From: Paenibacillus lycopersici
GTDB taxonomy: Bacteria; Bacillota; Bacilli; Paenibacillales; Paenibacillaceae
Length of the DNA stretch: 64,000 bases
Assembly: GCF_010119935.1 (NCBI RefSeq)
Contig: NZ_CP048209.1
Span: 5,933,001 to 5,997,000, forward strand
Reading direction: 5' to 3'
Shown here one piece after another: positions 7,292 through 15,051 of this stretch (positions within the stretch are counted from its first letter, which is position 1; every line of letters begins with the position of its first letter). The position numbers and the translations under genes are program-made. Below the pieces are notes generated by a model, which searched no databases, was not told where the DNA came from, and saw only the letters and a program-made list of their open reading frames with translations.

Positions 7292-9649
7292 CTACGCGCC
7301 GTAATTGCGGAACTGGGTCGGGGTTATTCCCTCCCACTCCTTGAACGTCCTGACGAAATGCCGAAAATCCTTGTAGCCGACGAGATCCGCGATTTCGTAG
7401 ATTTTCAGCGGCGTTTGCCCGAGCAGCTCCTTCGCTTTGGCGATCCGGATGCGAATCAGGTATTTGCTGAGCGGCTCCCCGATCTCGTCATGGAACATGC
7501 GGCTGAAATACGACGGGTTCAGGTAGATGGTCTCGGCGACGTCGGCCAGGCTGATGCCCCGTTGATAGTTGTCGTGAATGAAGCGCAGCGCCTTGTCGAC
7601 GGCGCGCCGCTGGCTCATGCCGCCGGTCGCGCCTTCCGGACAGCCGGCCGCGAAGACCTCGAGCGCGGTCCGCTTCCAGTCTCGAAGCGGACAACGGTAC
7701 AGCTTCAGCTTCGCCTGATACGAAATCTCGGCGGGCTTGAGATGCTCCCGGCGTTTGGCCAGCAGCAGGTCGACGAACAGACTCAGTTCGTCGCGGACGG
7801 CAAGGGCCGAACCGCGTTTCGCCCAGCAGCTGAGCATCGCCTCCTGTTCATCCAGCAATTCCGCCAGTCGGCGCTCGTCCGACAGGAGCATGGCATGGAC
7901 CATCCGATTGGTCAAGGCGGTGTCGAGCAGCTCCGCCTTGACGGCGGATTGCGCATGCTCGCCTTCGGGCTGCCGCCAAGCGTCCTCCGCATCCGCGGCT
8001 GCCTCCGGCTTGTCCGCGCATGGGGCGCCGCCGGCTGCAGCTGCGCGATCAACGGCAGCGGCGTGCCGGCAGCGGTCATCCCCGCGATTCGCGCCCTCGT
8101 ATTGCCGGCTCCCGGCACCCGGACGGTACTGGCCTGCGTTCTGCCAGCCTTCGGCATCCGCGCGATTCGCGCCTACGGGATGCCGGTCTCCGGCATCCGC
8201 GTAATCCCGGTCCTCCGCTTGCCCGACGACGGCGCCCGATCGGCTTGCGCCCGCGGATTGCCAGCTTCCGCTATCCGGGCGATTCGCGCCTGCGGACTGC
8301 CAGCTCCCGCTATCCGCACGATTCGCGCCCGCGGACTGCCAGCTCCCGCTATCCGGGCGATTCGCGCCTGCGGACTGCCAGCTCCCGCTATCCGGGCGAC
8401 TCGCGCCCGCGGACTGCCAGCCTCCGGTATCCCCGCGATTTGCCCCCACGGAATGCAGTCCTCCCGCATCGGCGCAATCCCGTTCATCCGCCTGCCCGAC
8501 GACGGCGCCCGATCGGCATGCGCTTGCGGACTGCCGGCTTCCGCTATCCGCGCTTTCCTCGCCCGCGGACTGACACGCGCCGCCAATCGCGCTTTCCTCG
8601 CCCGCGGACTGCCACGCGCCTCCGACATCCCAGCCTCCGTCATCCGGGCAATCCTCGTCTCCGGTCCGCCGAATCTCGTCTTCGCCGCCATATACCCGGC
8701 CGCCGCCGTCGACGAAATAGTCCGCGCAATTTGTAAGCGCTTCCCGAAAAGCCGAAAATAGCTGTGTCCGGTCGACCGTGCCGCTCAAGCCCGCGCTCAT
8801 CCGTATGCCGAGCACCTGCTGCGCTTGCTCGACGGCCCGCTTAATGGCGATCCGAACAGCGGCAGCGGCCGCGTCAGGGGAAGCTTGATTCCATCCGGCG
8901 CCCGGCGCACGCTGGACTTCGGCCGAGACAATGACGACCGTGTCTGCGTGAACATCCTCGTTCCGCGGACAGGCAAAGGCGCGTACGCCCTGCTCCGCCA
9001 GCAGCTCCTCCAGAAGCTTGCCCGCAGCGTAGCGCATCAGCGCGCAGCCGTCCGGGCTCAACTCTCTGTCGCCCCAATCGTGGACGACGGCGGACAGCAC
9101 GACGAGCCTGTCCGGATGCAAATCGATGCCGAACGCCTGCCATGCCGGCTGCAGCTCGCGCTCGGCCAACGGACGCGTCAGGCAGAGCTCCAGATGCTTC
9201 TGCCTGGCAAGCGGCACGCTCGTCCGGGCAAGGTCCGTCAGCGTCTCGAGCTTGGCGGACAGCATGCGCTCCTCCCGGATTTCGGCGGCGCAGCGGTCGA
9301 CGATGCCGAGCAGCGTCTCCTCCTCGATCGGCTTCAGAATATAATCGAATGCCCCCAGCTTGACGGCCTTCTGCGCATATTCGAAATCCCCGAAACCGCT
9401 GATCAAAATGATTTTCGCGGCGATTCCGCTCCTCCTCGCTTCTTCCATCAGTTCCGTCCCGTCCATGGCGGGCATCCGAATATCCGTAATGACAATATCG
9501 GGCTTCTCCGCCTTCAACAGCTCCAGCGCCTGCCGCCCGTTCTCGGCCTCGCCGGCCAGATAGATGCCGCGCGCCTGCCAATCGACAGTCCTTTTCAACC
9601 CTTCCCGAATCCACAGCTCGTCATCGACGATAATGAGTTTCAGCATCAT
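7292..9649 (-). CDS. AraC-type response regulator (YesN family) with a large repeat insert
   Basis: A 785-residue protein against about 530 for the family. The receiver domain (1-120) has acidic residues near 9-11, phosphoacceptor D56 in VITDIRMP and K106 in ILKPIEE. A degenerate central domain (about 150-320) follows. The C-terminal AraC helix-turn-helix pair (about 680-785) carries ISLADVAETIYLNPSYFSRMF and IYEIADLVGYKDFRHFVRTFKEW. Between them, residues about 322-565 form a Gly/Ala/Ser/Asp-rich insert with 13-residue repeats (GSWQSAGANRPDS) that keeps the frame open. The insert looks like recent repeat expansion and is probably a disordered linker. The protein most likely activates the transporter genes downstream. 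Confidence 0.9.
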   Translation of the reverse strand: MMLKLIIVDDELWIREGLKRTVDWQARGIYLAGEAENGRQALELLKAEKPDIVITDIRMPAMDGTELMEEARRSGIAAKIILISGFGDFEYAQKAVKLGAFDYILKPIEEETLLGIVDRCAAEIREERMLSAKLETLTDLARTSVPLARQKHLELCLTRPLAERELQPAWQAFGIDLHPDRLVVLSAVVHDWGDRELSPDGCALMRYAAGKLLEELLAEQGVRAFACPRNEDVHADTVVIVSAEVQRAPGAGWNQASPDAAAAAVRIAIKRAVEQAQQVLGIRMSAGLSGTVDRTQLFSAFREALTNCADYFVDGGGRVYGGEDEIRRTGDEDCPDDGGWDVGGAWQSAGEESAIGGACQSAGEESADSGSRQSASACRSGAVVGQADERDCADAGGLHSVGANRGDTGGWQSAGASRPDSGSWQSAGANRPDSGSWQSAGANRADSGSWQSAGANRPDSGSWQSAGASRSGAVVGQAEDRDYADAGDRHPVGANRADAEGWQNAGQYRPGAGSRQYEGANRGDDRCRHAAAVDRAAAAGGAPCADKPEAAADAEDAWRQPEGEHAQSAVKAELLDTALTNRMVHAMLLSDERRLAELLDEQEAMLSCWAKRGSALAVRDELSLFVDLLLAKRREHLKPAEISYQAKLKLYRCPLRDWKRTALEVFAAGCPEGATGGMSQRRAVDKALRFIHDNYQRGISLADVAETIYLNPSYFSRMFHDEIGEPLSKYLIRIRIAKAKELLGQTPLKIYEIADLVGYKDFRHFVRTFKEWEGITPTQFRNYGA
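8255..8425 (-). repeat. 39-bp in-frame tandem repeat inside the response regulator gene
   Basis: At least four near-identical 39-bp units encode 13-residue repeats (residues about 409-465). More diverged units extend over about 7957-8686. A higher-order copy is visible: residues 380-420 and 471-511 share SGAVVGQA..RD.ADAG..H.VGANR, 91 residues apart, which is exactly seven 13-residue units (273 bp). All units are multiples of three and keep the gene open. Confidence 0.85.
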
Positions 9650-9677
9650 ATTGCTCCCTTCGCGAGTCGCCGTGCTT

Positions 9678-9690
9678 GCTGCACCAACCT
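9678..9690 (+). promoter_or_regulatory. Candidate regulator-binding motif (inverted copy)
   Basis: The plus strand reads GCTGCACCAACCT; the complement AGGTTGGTGCAGC matches the core at 3646-3658 with one T deleted. It lies about 30 bp upstream of the response regulator start and faces the copy at 9737-9760, as expected of an autoregulatory site pair. Inference from sequence only. Confidence 0.35.
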
Positions 9691-9736
9691 CTTCTCTTAA
9701 TCTTACCGAAGCGCGAGAGACGGCAAAATGATGCTA

Positions 9737-9760
9737 TTTTTGGATTTGGTGCGGTATCTT
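9737..9760 (-). promoter_or_regulatory. Candidate regulator-binding motif (copy 2)
   Basis: Plus-strand core GATTTGGTGCGGTA, about 90 bp upstream of the response regulator start at 9649. It matches 19 of 24 positions with 3641-3664. A repeated AT-rich word in otherwise GC-rich DNA, placed before two genes of one regulon, suggests a shared operator. Confidence 0.45.
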
Positions 9761-9820
9761 TTGTTTTCCATCCGCTTCCATACCTGTAATCAGCCGTTCC
9801 GGCTCAACTCGTCCAGACGA

Positions 9821-9849
9821 TTGCCGACTCGCCGCGGCCCCTCTATAAT
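9821..9849 (+). promoter_or_regulatory. SigA-type promoter for the SDR-ThuA operon
   Basis: TTGCCG at 9821-9826 and TATAAT at 9844-9849 with a 17-nt spacer. It lies about 75 nt upstream of the chosen start at 9927, pointing into the plus-strand operon, and is divergent from the regulator gene. Confidence 0.65.
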
Positions 9850-9926
9850 GAAGCTGAGAGCGGGAATACCCGCATGACATGGCCTTATGCTTGCACCCGT
9901 TCGATGAAGCAATGGAGGGAGAATCC

Positions 9927-10652
9927 ATGACACGACAACGGCAGGTTTGCATTACCGGCACCGACCGCGGGATCGGGCTCGAACTGGTCAAAGGCTTGCT
10001 GCGGACGGGCTGTACCGTTTATGCGGGAGGCATCGCCAGTCCGAACCCCGAGCTGGAGCAGCTGAAGGAGCAGTTTCCGGGACAGCTGCACGCCTTCGCG
10101 CTTGACGTCGGAAGCGACGCCAGCGTTCAGGAAGCCGCGGAACGGATCCGCGGCCTGACGCCTGCGCTGGACATGCTGATCAACAACGCCGCGCTGCTCG
10201 GCGACACCGGGAAGACGGTGGAAGACAAGCTGGATTTTGACGAGATGCAGCGGGTGTACGACGTTACGGCCCTCGGCGCGATCCGCATGGCGAACGCGCT
10301 GCTCGAGCCCGTCATGAACGGCGGCAAGCTGATCGTGAACATCAGCTCGGAAGCCGGCAGCATCGGGAACAGCTATCGCGAAGCCTGGTTCGGCTATTGC
10401 ATGGCCAAGGCCGCGCTGAACATGGGCTCGACCATCATCCACAACCGGATTCGCAAGGACGGCGGACGCGTAATGCTGCTTCATCCCGGCTGGGTCAAGA
10501 CGTTCATGAGCGGCACCTGGAACGACGCCGGCACGCATACGCCGCAGGAAGCTGCGGCACATATTCTGAGGCGGATCGAAGAACGCCGGGGCGAGCTGCG
10601 CGAGCGGCCGCTGTATCTCGAAGCGGATACCGGCAACGAGCTGCCGTGGTAA
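9927..10652 (+). CDS. Short-chain dehydrogenase/reductase (SDR)
   Basis: A 241-residue NAD(P)-dependent oxidoreductase of the classical SDR fold. The cofactor motif is TGTDRGIG (residues 9-16, variant of TGxxxGIG). NNAALLG marks strand 4, S in NISSEAGSIGN precedes the catalytic Y in YCMAKAALN (YxxxK), and HPGWVKTFMSG follows. The ATG at 9927 is used because GGAGGG sits eight bases upstream; an upstream ATG at 9879 lacks a site. It is followed 12 bp later by a ThuA-like gene, so the two are probably cotranscribed from 9821-9849. The substrate is unknown; the ThuA neighbour suggests a sugar or sugar-derived alcohol. Confidence 0.88.
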   Translation: MTRQRQVCITGTDRGIGLELVKGLLRTGCTVYAGGIASPNPELEQLKEQFPGQLHAFALDVGSDASVQEAAERIRGLTPALDMLINNAALLGDTGKTVEDKLDFDEMQRVYDVTALGAIRMANALLEPVMNGGKLIVNISSEAGSIGNSYREAWFGYCMAKAALNMGSTIIHNRIRKDGGRVMLLHPGWVKTFMSGTWNDAGTHTPQEAAAHILRRIEERRGELRERPLYLEADTGNELPW

Positions 10653-10664
10653 GGGGAGAGGACG

Positions 10665-11363
10665 ATGAGCGAAACGAACGGAAACGCAGCGTCTGTCGGC
10701 GAGCGGACGGCTAACGCATCGAACGAGCAGGCGGGTCCCGTGCGGGCGCTGCTGCTCGGCGATTTCACGAATGCCCCGTGGCACCCGCTGGAGCCGGCGC
10801 GCCTGGAGCTTCAAGCGATTTTGGCGCCGGAGTTCGAGCTGACCGCGACCGAGGATTACGCCGTCATGGGCCGGCTGAGCCTGGAAGACTATCCGCTGTT
10901 CATCTCGTATGCGGATTGCTGGAACCGCCCCGTCGCGCCGGAGCTGACGGCCGGCCTGCTGCGGTACGCGGCCGGCGGAGGCGGACTCCTTGTCATTCAC
11001 AACGGCATTTCGCTGCAGAGCAGCAGCGAGCTTGCCCAGCTGGCCGGCGCCCGGTTTACCGGCCATCCGCCGTATCAGCCGCTCCGGTATCATCCGCTTG
11101 CGAACCATCCGCTGCTCGAAGGCGTCGAGCCGTTCGCGCTGGATGAGGAGCCGTACATGTTCGAGCTCGACCCGATCGCCGCGCGGACGGAGTTCCTGGC
11201 CTTCGAATTCGAGGGCAATCGCTACCCCGCCGGATGGGAACGCACTTATGGGCTCGGCAAAATCGTCTATCTCCAGCCCGGGCATCACGCGCCTTCGTTC
11301 AAGCCCGCCTCCTACCGGCGGCTTGTGCGCAATTGCGCGCGCTGGGCCAGCGGACGTTCATAA
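10665..11363 (+). CDS. ThuA-like domain protein
   Basis: A 232-residue protein with the glutamine-amidotransferase-like fold of ThuA (trehalose utilisation) proteins. Visible motifs are VRALLLGDFTNAPWHPLEPARL, an A-x-Y..LFISYADCW turn, GGGGLLVIHNGI and the family signatures LAGARFTGHPP, HPLANHPLLEGV, DEEPYMFELDP and WERTYGLGKIVYLQPGHH. ThuA proteins lack the amidotransferase catalytic cysteine and are associated with disaccharide or keto-sugar catabolism; the exact reaction here is not known. GGGGAGAGG upstream supports the start. Confidence 0.85.
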   Translation: MSETNGNAASVGERTANASNEQAGPVRALLLGDFTNAPWHPLEPARLELQAILAPEFELTATEDYAVMGRLSLEDYPLFISYADCWNRPVAPELTAGLLRYAAGGGGLLVIHNGISLQSSSELAQLAGARFTGHPPYQPLRYHPLANHPLLEGVEPFALDEEPYMFELDPIAARTEFLAFEFEGNRYPAGWERTYGLGKIVYLQPGHHAPSFKPASYRRLVRNCARWASGRS

Positions 11364-11400
11364 GCCCGATCGCATAACTGCCGAACATATTACAGCGTAA

Positions 11401-11442
11401 AGAGCCTTCGTTTCCGCTTTCTCAGGCGAAAACCGAGGCTCT
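11401..11442 (+). terminator. Probable terminator hairpin of the SDR-ThuA operon
   Basis: Imperfect hairpin with AGAGCC at 11401-11406 paired to GGCTCT at 11437-11442 and an inner GCGAAAACC side. It lies 38 bp after the ThuA-like stop codon and has no clear T-run. Confidence 0.4.
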
Positions 11443-11608
11443 CTGCAAGGCGGCAATGCCGGGCTTGCCGAAGACTTGCGCGGGATTCGCCGCTTGCCGC
11501 ACTCGAGCGCTAATAATAATTTTAATCGTGCTGTCGATCGGACCGCGTATCCTTCGTCGTTTTAAATAGAGGCAGGAATGGATGCTTCAATCGAACGTTA
11601 GAGGAGAA

Positions 11609-11989
11609 ATGACAATGAAATTCCTTTGTTTGGGTTACTTGGAAGCCGCGAAGATGGATGCCCGCCCTGAGGAAGAGATCGCTGCCGCCATGCGCGAATG
11701 CCCGCCTCACCTGGACAATTTCTACGGGAGCGGACAAGTAATGCTCGATGCCGGTCTCGCTTCCGACACGAAATGCTTGCGGCGAACCAATGGGAAAGTG
11801 AACGTGACGGACGGTCCTTTCAGCGAAGCGAAGGAGATGGTCGGCAGCGCTTTCCTCATCGAAGCGCAGGACATGGAGGAAGCGATCCGGATCGCATCCT
11901 TGCATCCGGCCGTGCAGGTGGATGCAGGCGAGCCATTCGGGTGGGGGATTGAGATCCGTCCGATTAACTACTTCGAATCGAAAATCTAG
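11609..11989 (+). CDS. YCII-related/DGPF-domain protein
   Basis: A 126-residue protein of the YCII-related (DGPFAEAKE) family. Visible are MKFLCLGYLEAAKMDARPEE at the start, NVTDGPFSEAKEMVGSAFLI in the middle and HPAVQVDAGEPFGWGIEIRPI at the end. The fold is a ferredoxin-like dimer related to PhnB-type proteins; no enzymatic role is established for most members. In many bacteria the family neighbours ECF sigma factors, but none is seen here. The ATG at 11609 has GAGGAG four bases upstream. TTGCCG (11494-11499) and TAATTT (11517-11522) with a 17-nt spacer could be its promoter, weakly. Confidence 0.8.
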   Translation: MTMKFLCLGYLEAAKMDARPEEEIAAAMRECPPHLDNFYGSGQVMLDAGLASDTKCLRRTNGKVNVTDGPFSEAKEMVGSAFLIEAQDMEEAIRIASLHPAVQVDAGEPFGWGIEIRPINYFESKI

Positions 11990-12035
11990 CGTCGGCTGCC
12001 GATCTGCGGATTAATCGCTTTCATTGCACGACGAA

Positions 12036-12058
12036 GGGGCCATCATCCTGATGGCCCC
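12036..12058 (+). terminator. Perfect 10-bp hairpin after the YCII gene
   Basis: GGGGCCATCA pairs with TGATGGCCCC around a 3-nt loop, 47 nt after the stop codon at 11989. There is no T-run, so termination is likely but not certain. Most of its right-hand sequence (12040-12059) recurs as a direct repeat at 12483-12502. Confidence 0.5.
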
Positions 12059-12502
12059 TGGCTGTCGAGAAAGTACTCGGTTCCTCGGCATTGCCCATGC
12101 CGGCTAAGTCGTCTTCATGGGCAACGGACACAGAATCCGTTATTTGGTGGAAATCGGTAGGTTCGGGTTGGCGAACGGACACAGGATTCGTTATTGCCTC
12201 CGGAGAGCATCGAAAGTCTGCCTTTTTGACGAAATAAAGGATCCTCTGTCCGCGAGCATACTAAAAGCCATGAAAACGGACAAATAGCGGATCTCCTGTC
12301 CGGATGCAATGCTTTTCGCAGACAGGGCCGCTGCCTATCTCTCCTTAAACGATGTAATCCAAACAGCTAGAGCTGTCTAAGCGGGGGAACGGGACGCGGC
12401 CGCCAGAACTGCCCGAAGTCAGCCGTTCAGGTTTTACGAGCCATTCCGTGTCATCAAACCCGGGTTTCTCTACATGCTGAAACCATCATCTTGATGGCCC
12501 CT
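12040..12502 (+). repeat. 20-bp direct repeats bracketing the repeat element
   Basis: CCATCATC[C/T]TGATGGCCCCT occurs at 12040-12059 and 12483-12502, 19 of 20 identical. The pair brackets 12060-12482, which includes the four-unit element. The arrangement resembles a duplicated target or a sequence trapped between terminator remnants. Confidence 0.55.
12124..12302. repeat. Four-unit intergenic repeat element, copy A
   Basis: Four ~20-nt units: ACGGACACAGAATCCGTTAT at 12124-12144 and ACGGACACAGGATTCGTTAT at 12175-12195 (plus), then AATAAAGGATCCTCTGTCCG at 12233-12252 and AATAGCGGATCTCCTGTCCG at 12283-12302 (reverse complement). The orders are plus, plus, minus, minus; spacings are 51 and 50 nt with a 37-nt centre. 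The outer and inner pairs are mutually complementary, so the element could form a large double hairpin. A further inverted pair (TTGCCCATG/CATGGGCAA, 12091-12124) precedes it. Confidence 0.85.
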
Positions 12503-12544
12503 AAACTTGCCGTAACGAGCATTACGATGAACGGTTCCGATATG

Positions 12545-12709
12545 CAGACAAGTGTTGTGCGGGCAAGCGATGTGCAGACAGATGTTGTGCAGGCGCGCGA
12601 TGTGCAAGCGGGCGATGTGCAGGCAGGTATTGCGCGGGCGGGTCTTGTGCAGACAGGTGTTGTGCGGGCAAGCGATGTGTGGGCAAGCGATGTGCAGGCG
12701 GGCGAGCAG
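12545..12709 (+). repeat. 15-bp minisatellite, about 11 copies
   Basis: Tandem 15-bp units of the type CAGGCAAGCGATGTG, each starting CAGRC or CGGGC and ending ATGTG or TTGTG. They run from 12545 to about 12709. Read in frame on the plus strand they give five-residue repeats (SDVQA, VVRAS); on the minus strand CTSLA-type repeats. No ribosome binding site precedes either frame, so I treat this as non-coding. Confidence 0.8.
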
Positions 12710-12840
12710 GCTAACTTGTCGAGCGAAACGCCTACCGGACTTGCAAGCCGCGCTGATTCGCCCGTCCAGCATTCTATGTCCGTTTGCCTTGGCACCGCTC
12801 CACACGCTCCTGCCAACACGCCCCCAGCGCTCCCTCTCGG

Positions 12841-14025
12841 CTACAACGCCTCCGCAACCCGCCGCAGCATCGGCAGCGCGGCCGCCTCCGCCCGCTTCGC
12901 CTGACGCAGCCGCTCCGCGTACGCCGCGAGCCGCTCCGTCTGCAAATAATGCTCGTCGCTCTTCCCTTCGAACGGCAGCAGGTCGGCCGCCGCCTGCAGC
13001 GGAGTATGCACCTGCCTGTACGCGGCCGCCGCATCAAGCAGCAGCTCCGCCGCTTCGCCGCCGATACGTCCGGCAGCTTCTTCCAGGAACGGCACGGCAT
13101 ATTTGCGGCACTCCGCCCAGCATGACGTATTGTACGACAGCGCGAATATATTCGGCTTCCCGCTCTCCGCCGCTCCGATCCAGACGTCGTACGCCCGCAG
13201 GCCGGATGAATACGGCGGCTGCACCCATTTGGCCGGCCCTTCCGCATGCTCCAGCGCGAACGCCAGCGCCTCCTTCACGGTATCCTCGGGTCCCGACGAC
13301 CGCCCCGGTTCCACCGCGTACATCTCGAGCAGCCCGATATGAACCGTGCCGAGCCGCTCCCAAGGCGTCATCCCTTCCCCCTGCAAAATAATCCAGTCGC
13401 CCTGGTCCGACATGACTTCGCGCACGCCGCCGTTGCTGACCATCCGCACGCTGCCTTTCAGCTCGAAGCCTCGCGTCGCCCCAAGCTCCGCAAGCATGGC
13501 AAGCGTCCGCTCGTCCTCCAGCGGCACGTACGGCTCGTCCCCGTAGGCGGCCAGCCGTTCCAGCAGCCGAGGCTCCGGGTAGAAAATCCGCCGCTCGTTG
13601 CGGCCCTCCAGCTCATCGACGCCAAAGCCGGCGAACAGATAGCCGCGCTCCTCGTAGCCGTTCACGACATAATACTCCGGAATCGCGAGATTGTAGCCGT
13701 AGCACGGATAGCCGCGGTCGATGGCGTTTCTCGTCAGCTCCCACGCCATCCGCTGCTTGACGCCGAAATCCTCGTCCGTCCGGAAGCCGTATACGCCGTT
13801 CACCGTAAACCCCAAATTGTTGCATAGCTGCGTCATCGGCGTCTGGTGCCAGGAGCCCCCGGCGCCAAAGCCCTGCTCGTCCGTCAGCGCGATGAACGCG
13901 GCGCCGGTGCCGCCGAACAGCCAAGCTTCGGACAACCCGAGCCCCAAATAATCCGTGCATCCCTTCAAACAGCCCAATTGCGTATTCCAGAACGATTGCC
14001 ATGCCAACCCGTCCAAACGTTTCAT
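12841..14025 (-). CDS. BtrH N-terminal-like (papain-like fold) protein
   Basis: A 394-residue protein. Residues 1-60 (WNTQLGCLKGCTDYLGLGLS followed by EAWLFGGTGAAFIALTDEQG) resemble the BtrH N-terminal family, whose founder is an acyl-ACP:aminoglycoside acyltransferase in butirosin synthesis. Candidate active residues are C19 or C23 and the histidine in GSWHQTPM. The C-terminal half is helical and unrecognised. The start ATG at 14025 overlaps the stop of the WYL regulator by four bases, indicating translational coupling. No biosynthetic cluster is present, so a butirosin-like role is not claimed; an acyl- or peptide-transfer reaction is a guess. Confidence 0.65.
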   Translation of the reverse strand: MKRLDGLAWQSFWNTQLGCLKGCTDYLGLGLSEAWLFGGTGAAFIALTDEQGFGAGGSWHQTPMTQLCNNLGFTVNGVYGFRTDEDFGVKQRMAWELTRNAIDRGYPCYGYNLAIPEYYVVNGYEERGYLFAGFGVDELEGRNERRIFYPEPRLLERLAAYGDEPYVPLEDERTLAMLAELGATRGFELKGSVRMVSNGGVREVMSDQGDWIILQGEGMTPWERLGTVHIGLLEMYAVEPGRSSGPEDTVKEALAFALEHAEGPAKWVQPPYSSGLRAYDVWIGAAESGKPNIFALSYNTSCWAECRKYAVPFLEEAAGRIGGEAAELLLDAAAAYRQVHTPLQAAADLLPFEGKSDEHYLQTERLAAYAERLRQAKRAEAAALPMLRRVAEAL

Positions 14026-15002
14026 GCGCGTCCCTCCGCCGTTATCGTTTCGGGCTTATCGGCCCGGTACGCATCCAGCTTAATACGGGGAGCCGGACAT
14101 AATCTGTCATGCTCCTCCATTCGCCTTAATTTCTTGTCGAGCTGGTTGAAATAGAGGTTGCGCAGCCATTTCGGCGAGTCAACCGCCGCGCCGGCCGGGG
14201 AAGCGAACAGCGCCGCCAGCAGCCGGAGCGGATCGTAATACTCGACGCGGAACAAGCCGCCGCCGACCGGTTCGAACCGAAACGGAAACGTTCCGGCATA
14301 GGAAGGCGCGTCCAAATGCACATAGGCGATGTTCGCCCCGTTCGCCAGCTCCGGCACGATCTCCGCCTGCTTCAGCAGCGGCGTCAGGTCGTAGCCCGAA
14401 TCCGTTACCTCCACCGCCGTCAAACCGTTCAACGCGAAGAACCGGATCTGTCCGCCCGGCTCGCAATAACCGACAACGAAATTCTGGCCGTGAAACGCAT
14501 ACAGCTTGTACGGGGACAGCAGCATGCGCACCGTCTCGCCGGCGCCGTCGACATAGGCGATCGTCGCCTTGGCCCGCTTCTCGATCGCCTTATTCAGCAG
14601 GTCGAACCGGTTCAATTCCGCCGGATCGACCGGGAACAGCGGCAGCGCGATGGCCGTTTCCCCGGCCTCCCCGTTATCCACGAGCCTGCGGAACAGCCGC
14701 GCCAGATGCCGCGCATGCTCCGATTCCAGCTTGGCGTAACGGTCCGCCAAGTACTGCAGCCCGCGCCGCTGCTCATCCGTCATGACGACATGACCGAGCA
14801 CGAACGTGTCATGCGCGTAATAGTAGCCTTTGCGTACCGGGCAATACGCGATCGGGGCTCCCATCGTATCCCGCAAATACTCCACGTCCCGGGCTGCCTG
14901 CCGCGGCGACAGCGAGAATTGCTCCGCGATGCGGACGCAGTTGGGATACCGCTTGGCGCGGATTTGGCCGTCGATCCAGCTTAACCGGTGCAGGTTGCTC
15001 AC
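14022..15002 (-). CDS. WYL-domain transcriptional regulator
   Basis: A 326-residue regulator. An N-terminal helix-turn-helix (about 5-55, CVRIAEQFSLSPRQAARDVEYL) is followed by a WYL domain (about 135-230, with YKLYAFHGQNFVVGYCEPGGQIRFF) and a C-terminal WCX-like part (VEYYDPLRLLAALFASPAGA). WYL proteins sense nucleic-acid or nucleotide ligands and regulate DNA-damage, defence or metabolic genes. The start codon is GTG at 15002 with AGGAG about 10 bases upstream. The four-base overlap with the BtrH-like gene suggests the regulator controls its own operon. Confidence 0.85.
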   Translation of the reverse strand: MSNLHRLSWIDGQIRAKRYPNCVRIAEQFSLSPRQAARDVEYLRDTMGAPIAYCPVRKGYYYAHDTFVLGHVVMTDEQRRGLQYLADRYAKLESEHARHLARLFRRLVDNGEAGETAIALPLFPVDPAELNRFDLLNKAIEKRAKATIAYVDGAGETVRMLLSPYKLYAFHGQNFVVGYCEPGGQIRFFALNGLTAVEVTDSGYDLTPLLKQAEIVPELANGANIAYVHLDAPSYAGTFPFRFEPVGGGLFRVEYYDPLRLLAALFASPAGAAVDSPKWLRNLYFNQLDKKLRRMEEHDRLCPAPRIKLDAYRADKPETITAEGRA

Positions 15003-15042
15003 AAGCGCTCAGCTCCTCGTCGCAGATACCTTATTGATCCTC

Positions 15043-15051
15043 ATTATAGCA
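15043..15051 (-). promoter_or_regulatory. Extended -10 promoter for the WYL regulator
   Basis: The minus strand reads TGCTATAAT, an extended -10 (TGnTATAAT), ending about 40 nt from the GTG start. No good -35 is seen at 17 nt, as is common for extended -10 promoters. Confidence 0.6.

Larger units (their letters stand above)
11990..12840. other. 851-nt gene-free stretch with repeats
   Basis: It contains the hairpin 12036-12058, the four-unit repeat element 12124-12302, a direct-repeat copy at 12483-12502 and a 15-bp minisatellite at 12545-12709. Open frames across it lack ribosome binding sites and encode only the repeats. Confidence 0.65.

Noticed and set aside
5186..8761. A 1191-codon plus-strand open frame
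   Set aside because: It lies antisense to the kinase, regulator and binding-protein genes; its composition is Arg/Ala/Pro-rich and it owes its length to high GC and the repeat insert.
11494..11522. Promoter for the YCII gene (TTGCCG, 17 nt, TAATTT)
   Set aside because: The -10 is poor and alternative registers exist; mentioned only in the gene entry.
12491..12904. A plus-strand frame with five-residue repeats (pentapeptide-repeat-like)
   Set aside because: It lacks the A(D/N)LXX pattern and a ribosome binding site, and runs into the 3' end of the BtrH-like gene; it is a 15-bp minisatellite.
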